64,000 bases of DNA from Sitta carolinensis (taxonomy: Eukaryota; Chordata; Aves; Passeriformes; Sittidae). The position numbers were made by a program, and so were the translations under genes. The stretch covers positions 108,643,910 to 108,707,909 of the forward strand of contig CM063284.1 of assembly GCA_032173965.1 (NCBI GenBank), written 5' to 3'. Positions 62,125-64,000 of this stretch are shown piece after piece (position 1 is the first letter of the stretch; each line of letters begins with the position of its first letter). The notes under the pieces are model-generated. The model did no database searches. It was not told where the DNA came from and worked only from the letters and a program-made list of their open reading frames with translations.

Positions 62125-64000
62125 CATACTGAGTCTGTTAGCCTGACTGTGCCATCTGATCCCAAGTGCAAAGTTATCCTGGGGTTCAGGTTATCTGTCT
62201 ATTCCAAATTAGAGATAGTAAAGAACAATATTCTGAAATTTAGTACTTTGACAACAGGAAAGGATTTTACTCTGTACACATATGCACACAAGCTCTTCTG
62301 CAAGGAAGACATGCAGTCCAGTGGTCTTATCCCTGCAACTGCTAAAACTCAAACACAGGAGATACAAAAAGCTATATATAGCTCAGAAAATCTCAAATCC
62401 TGCAGACCTTTGCTGTACATTCATGTCCTATCTTGTATCTCTTGTCTGAAAGACTAATGTAGGTGGTGTGAAAGATTATGAATTATATGATTAACTAAAG
62501 ATAGATCCTGCCTCAGAGTTAGCTTCAACCTAAGAAGCAACCACTCATAATCCTCAGCACTTCAGGCTATCCCACTTTTTATCCTGGCTATGTGAGAAAC
62601 ACTGATTTTAGTACTGATGGACATAGCTTATCCTTTGTGAAGTCCTTCCAAGGTTTTGCAAGTTGATTTTGGGGGAAAGCACTAAACTGTAGCTTATATC
62701 AACCCAAACATTTTAAAGAAACTTGTAAACTAGCTATTAAATAAAACTGAAGTTTTAGTTTTGAAGGAAAATCATTAAAATAGTTGTTGGTACAAAATAT
62801 TCTTTAAGCACTAGCATCTTAAAACTCAAATGTTTCCAGTACTTTTTGATTAATGAAGCGTATTTATGCTTTTGCCATTTTCAGGAAAGACTGCCAGGCA
62901 ATATCATAGAGCAAATTTATTTATTATTTATATCTATAAACTGTGATACATTGAAGTTTTCTTAATAGATGTGCTTTTATCTCCCAGAAGACAGTCAGAA
63001 AGGTAATTATGACATGCAAATTGTGATGCTAATTAAAAATACCATACTGATGCACTGTACCTAGTATTGCTACCTATGCTTGGTAATTCTTGAGGTAGGT
63101 TGAGTTCTGATAGAGAATTCGCTCTCTGACTTGTATGGTTAAGGAAAATTTCTCCAAAGTATAGGTTTTATGTTCCACCATTCATATCTCAGTAGTTTTC
63201 CTTCTTCAGATACACAGTTTCAAAATTTTTCTTAGTTCATGTATTTAACATATTTAACAAGTTTTCATTAAGAAGGAATCTCTCTCTCTTGTGCTGTTCT
63301 TTAAGCCTTTGTCTTTGATGAAATGGTTGTCACAGCCTTTATAGTCTCTCTAATTAATGTAAAAACCCCAAATCAAAGCACAAATCAGTCAGATTAAAAC
63401 ATTTGCAGTTCATTTTAATTATAGTCTTTGTAGGGCTTTTCCTTATGTCTATTTTCAATCCTTCTTTTATGACAGATTAAGAAACAAGGACACAAGGCAC
63501 TGCCAAGAGAGAAAAGGACACCTGACTCAATAAACTGTTCCCTTTAAGTTTATCTCACACCCATTTTCTTGCTTAGTAACTATATCCTTTGATTCCCTTC
63601 CCAATCAGACATGCAGGGTTCTCTCTTAAACTCATTTGAGCTATTTGCTTTGATGGCTTTACTTGGCAACTGCAATAAGTAAAATTCTCTGCTTGAACTC
63701 TTTGTGCGCTGTCTCTCTCTCTGCATTTAAATTGTGGTCTCTAATGTCTGAATCATTCATACTGAGAAAATTTTGTCCTCCTTTGCTATTATTCCCTTCT
63801 CATAATCTAGATGTTATTTAGGTCACCTTAAAAGTTTTTTATTTCTCTTCACTTCAAAAATAATGTTATTAAAGTGGCCTAAAAATATTATTTAATTCCA
63901 ATTGCTTAAAACAAGTACCCTCAGCTGAGGGAAAAAACCTAAATCTCAAAACAAAAGAAAGACGCAACTAACACTGCTTGCTGAAAACATAATTATCTTT
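62125..64000. other. Unannotated AT-rich DNA, no gene seen
   Basis: A 111-codon plus-strand frame (62122-62457) starts at the edge of the polypurine tract and resembles no known protein. A 14-base palindrome AGCTATATATAGCT lies near 62370. The region 63480-63620 is slightly GC-richer but was not matched to a repeat. Confidence 0.5.

Noticed and set aside
61849..62171. Phe-rich minus-strand frames of 70-99 codons resembling membrane proteins
   Set aside because: They are translations of the opposite strand of the polypurine tract.
1..64000. Search for CRISPR arrays, operons, tRNA, 5S, U6 or 7SK-like sequences
   Set aside because: No regularly spaced direct repeats and no recognisable RNA gene cores were seen; the DNA is vertebrate-like, so prokaryotic systems are not expected.

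Overview
This window is vertebrate nuclear DNA, most likely from a bird. It is AT-rich, poor in CpG, and full of homopolymer and microsatellite tracts. It has no bacterial-style gene packing: the longest open frames are 122-135 codons and none resembles a known protein. Avian origin is inferred from the interspersed repeats. Three loci carry CR1 LINE 3' ends, one solo LTR is laid out like an avian alpharetrovirus LTR, and one LTR matches a common avian ERVL-type family. These assignments come from remembered consensus features, not from a database search.

Layout. 1-5.1 kb: unannotated AT-rich DNA. 5.1-6.1 kb: TTTA repeats, a CCATG repeat, and a strongly self-complementary TA/TG/CA microsatellite that could form two hairpins. 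6.69-6.85 kb: a short CpG-rich, GC-rich island that stands out sharply. 7.3 kb: an A42 tract. 10.3 kb: an AAAC repeat. 12.7-13.4 kb: a longer GC-richer patch. 17.0 kb: a plus-strand CR1 fragment. 19.45-19.57 kb: the best splice-bounded candidate exon. 24.3-24.9 kb: two minus-strand CR1 fragments in tandem. 28-36 kb: unannotated, with pyrimidine tracts and weak exon-like segments. 36.6-36.95 kb: an AT-rich cluster of SOX, POU and homeodomain-like sites. 39.8, 43.5, 45.6, 47.7 and 49.4 kb: long A or T tracts. 52.6 kb: a CR1 tail. 53.87-54.16 kb: the solo LTR with a 6-bp target duplication. 58.20-58.78 kb: a minus-strand ERVL-type LTR. 62.0 kb: a purine-only-like tract that starts with a G-quadruplex motif.

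No protein-coding gene, tRNA, rRNA, snRNA or CRISPR array could be supported. The window is best read as an intergenic desert or the inside of a very large intron; sequence alone cannot separate these. The items of most interest are the CpG island at 6.7 kb, the candidate exon at 19.5 kb, and the intact solo LTR at 53.9 kb.
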